Assembly (NCBI GenBank): GCA_900772445.1
Contig: CAAHEL010000043.1
Location: 1-14,059 of the forward strand
Source of the DNA: Bacilli bacterium
GTDB taxonomy: Bacteria > Bacillota_I > Bacilli_A > RF39 > UBA660
Direction: 5' to 3'
DNA: 14,059 bases
Shown here: positions 13,603-14,059 of the stretch, piece after piece
Numbering within the stretch: the first letter of the stretch is position 1
Layout of the letters: each line of letters opens with the position of its first letter
Position numbers and translations under genes: made by a program
Notes under the pieces: generated by a model
Database searches by the model: none
Told to the model about the DNA's origin: nothing
Seen by the model: the letters and a program-made list of their open reading frames with translations, nothing else

Positions 13603-14059
13603 AAGCATTTAATTTGTATATTCCTTCGTGGAATAAGGTCCATTCTGCTTGTCTTCTTCTTATTAATCCTTGACGTACTTGTCCACCAGACTTAACTGGT
13701 GTACTCATATAATGATCATATAACCAGGTTGTATTACCATATATTTTATAGGCATCAGTAAATCCCTGAATATTTCCTGTATTATACATTCTTATTACTA
13801 GGGCATCTATTTGATAGTTTTCTAATGTTATACCTTTAGAGTTTAATACCCCAACAATACTAGAACGATTATTCATTGCTATTTCATATTCAATTGAATC
13901 AACAATTGATTTTTTTATAGCATCTCCTTTTTTTATTGAATTAGGATCTAGTCCACGAGCAGAAAATTTTGGTTTATGATTCTTAATTGTTACTCCGTGT
14001 CCAACAGTTAATATACCATTTGCGGCACTATCACCATATACTATATAACAATCATCTTT
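13601..14059 (-). CDS. GH24-type (T4-like) lysozyme, C-terminal part, start beyond the window
   Basis: The frame is open to the window edge, so only the last 152 residues are visible. Near the left of this fragment, VYGDSAANGILTVGHGVT matches the GH24 segment carrying the catalytic-site Asp and Thr (YxD...TIGxGH in T4 lysozyme). The later part, YQIDALVIRMYNTGNIQGF and the ending GLIRRRQAEWTLF, matches the family's conserved C-terminal half. The catalytic Glu should lie just outside the window. The product would hydrolyse peptidoglycan glycan strands. Upstream fusion to a membrane anchor or another domain cannot be excluded. The first in-frame ATG, at 13876, is internal and lies after the active-site segment, so it is not the true start. 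The gene lies 10 bases before the possible VirB8-like gene, fitting a VirB1-like, wall-opening role; a prophage endolysin is the alternative. Confidence 0.78.
   Translation of the reverse strand, partial: KDDCYIVYGDSAANGILTVGHGVTIKNHKPKFSARGLDPNSIKKGDAIKKSIVDSIEYEIAMNNRSSIVGVLNSKGITLENYQIDALVIRMYNTGNIQGFTDAYKIYGNTTWLYDHYMSTPVKSGGQVRQGLIRRRQAEWTLFHEGIYKLNA

Noticed and set aside
10558..14059. Calling the right end an integrative conjugative element
   Set aside because: No relaxase, integrase, direct repeats or attachment site is visible, and composition does not differ from the core genes. Only a T4SS-like gene group can be supported.

Overview
The window comes from a low-GC Firmicutes-type chromosome that uses the standard bacterial code: tryptophans are TGG, and the one TGA, at the end of the WalJ-like gene, acts as a stop. 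Very high A+T, tight gene packing and B. subtilis-like neighbourhoods (rplI-dnaB, walJ-rlmH, dusB-lysS) suggest a member of the Bacilli, perhaps a small-genome gut lineage such as RF39 or Erysipelotrichales; that placement is inference. Every gene reads leftward on the minus strand.

In transcription order, the right end (14059 down to 10558) holds the C-terminal part of a GH24-type lysozyme that runs off the edge, a single-pass membrane protein with an extracellular domain that may be VirB8/TcpC-like, and a VirD4/TraG-type coupling ATPase with its own strong promoter and terminator. Together they look like part of a type IV secretion or conjugation apparatus: a wall-opening enzyme, a membrane scaffold and a substrate-coupling motor. 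No relaxase, VirB4, VirB6, integrase or attachment site is visible. A single-domain rhodanese follows (10480-10184).

A compact operon runs from 10134 to 5581: rplI (ribosomal protein L9), dnaB (replicative helicase), a membrane-anchored LysM/G5/M23 wall peptidase, walJ (metallo-beta-lactamase fold) and rlmH (23S rRNA methyltransferase). It has an extended -10 promoter and a hairpin that contains the rlmH stop codon. Its coding sequences overlap or nearly touch. It joins two neighbourhoods that are separate in B. subtilis, with the M23 peptidase at the junction.

A second operon (5578-1579) carries an S4-domain RluA/RluD-type pseudouridine synthase, dusB, an RDD-family membrane protein and lysS: rRNA modification, tRNA modification and tRNA charging. 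It ends in a clear intrinsic terminator. The last unit (1552-1) is a single DcuC/YfcC-type carboxylate or amino-acid transporter with operator-like repeats upstream of its promoter and a strong terminator at the window edge.

No stretch longer than about 120 bases lacks a gene. The gaps are filled by promoters and terminators. I saw no tRNA, rRNA, CRISPR array or insertion sequence.
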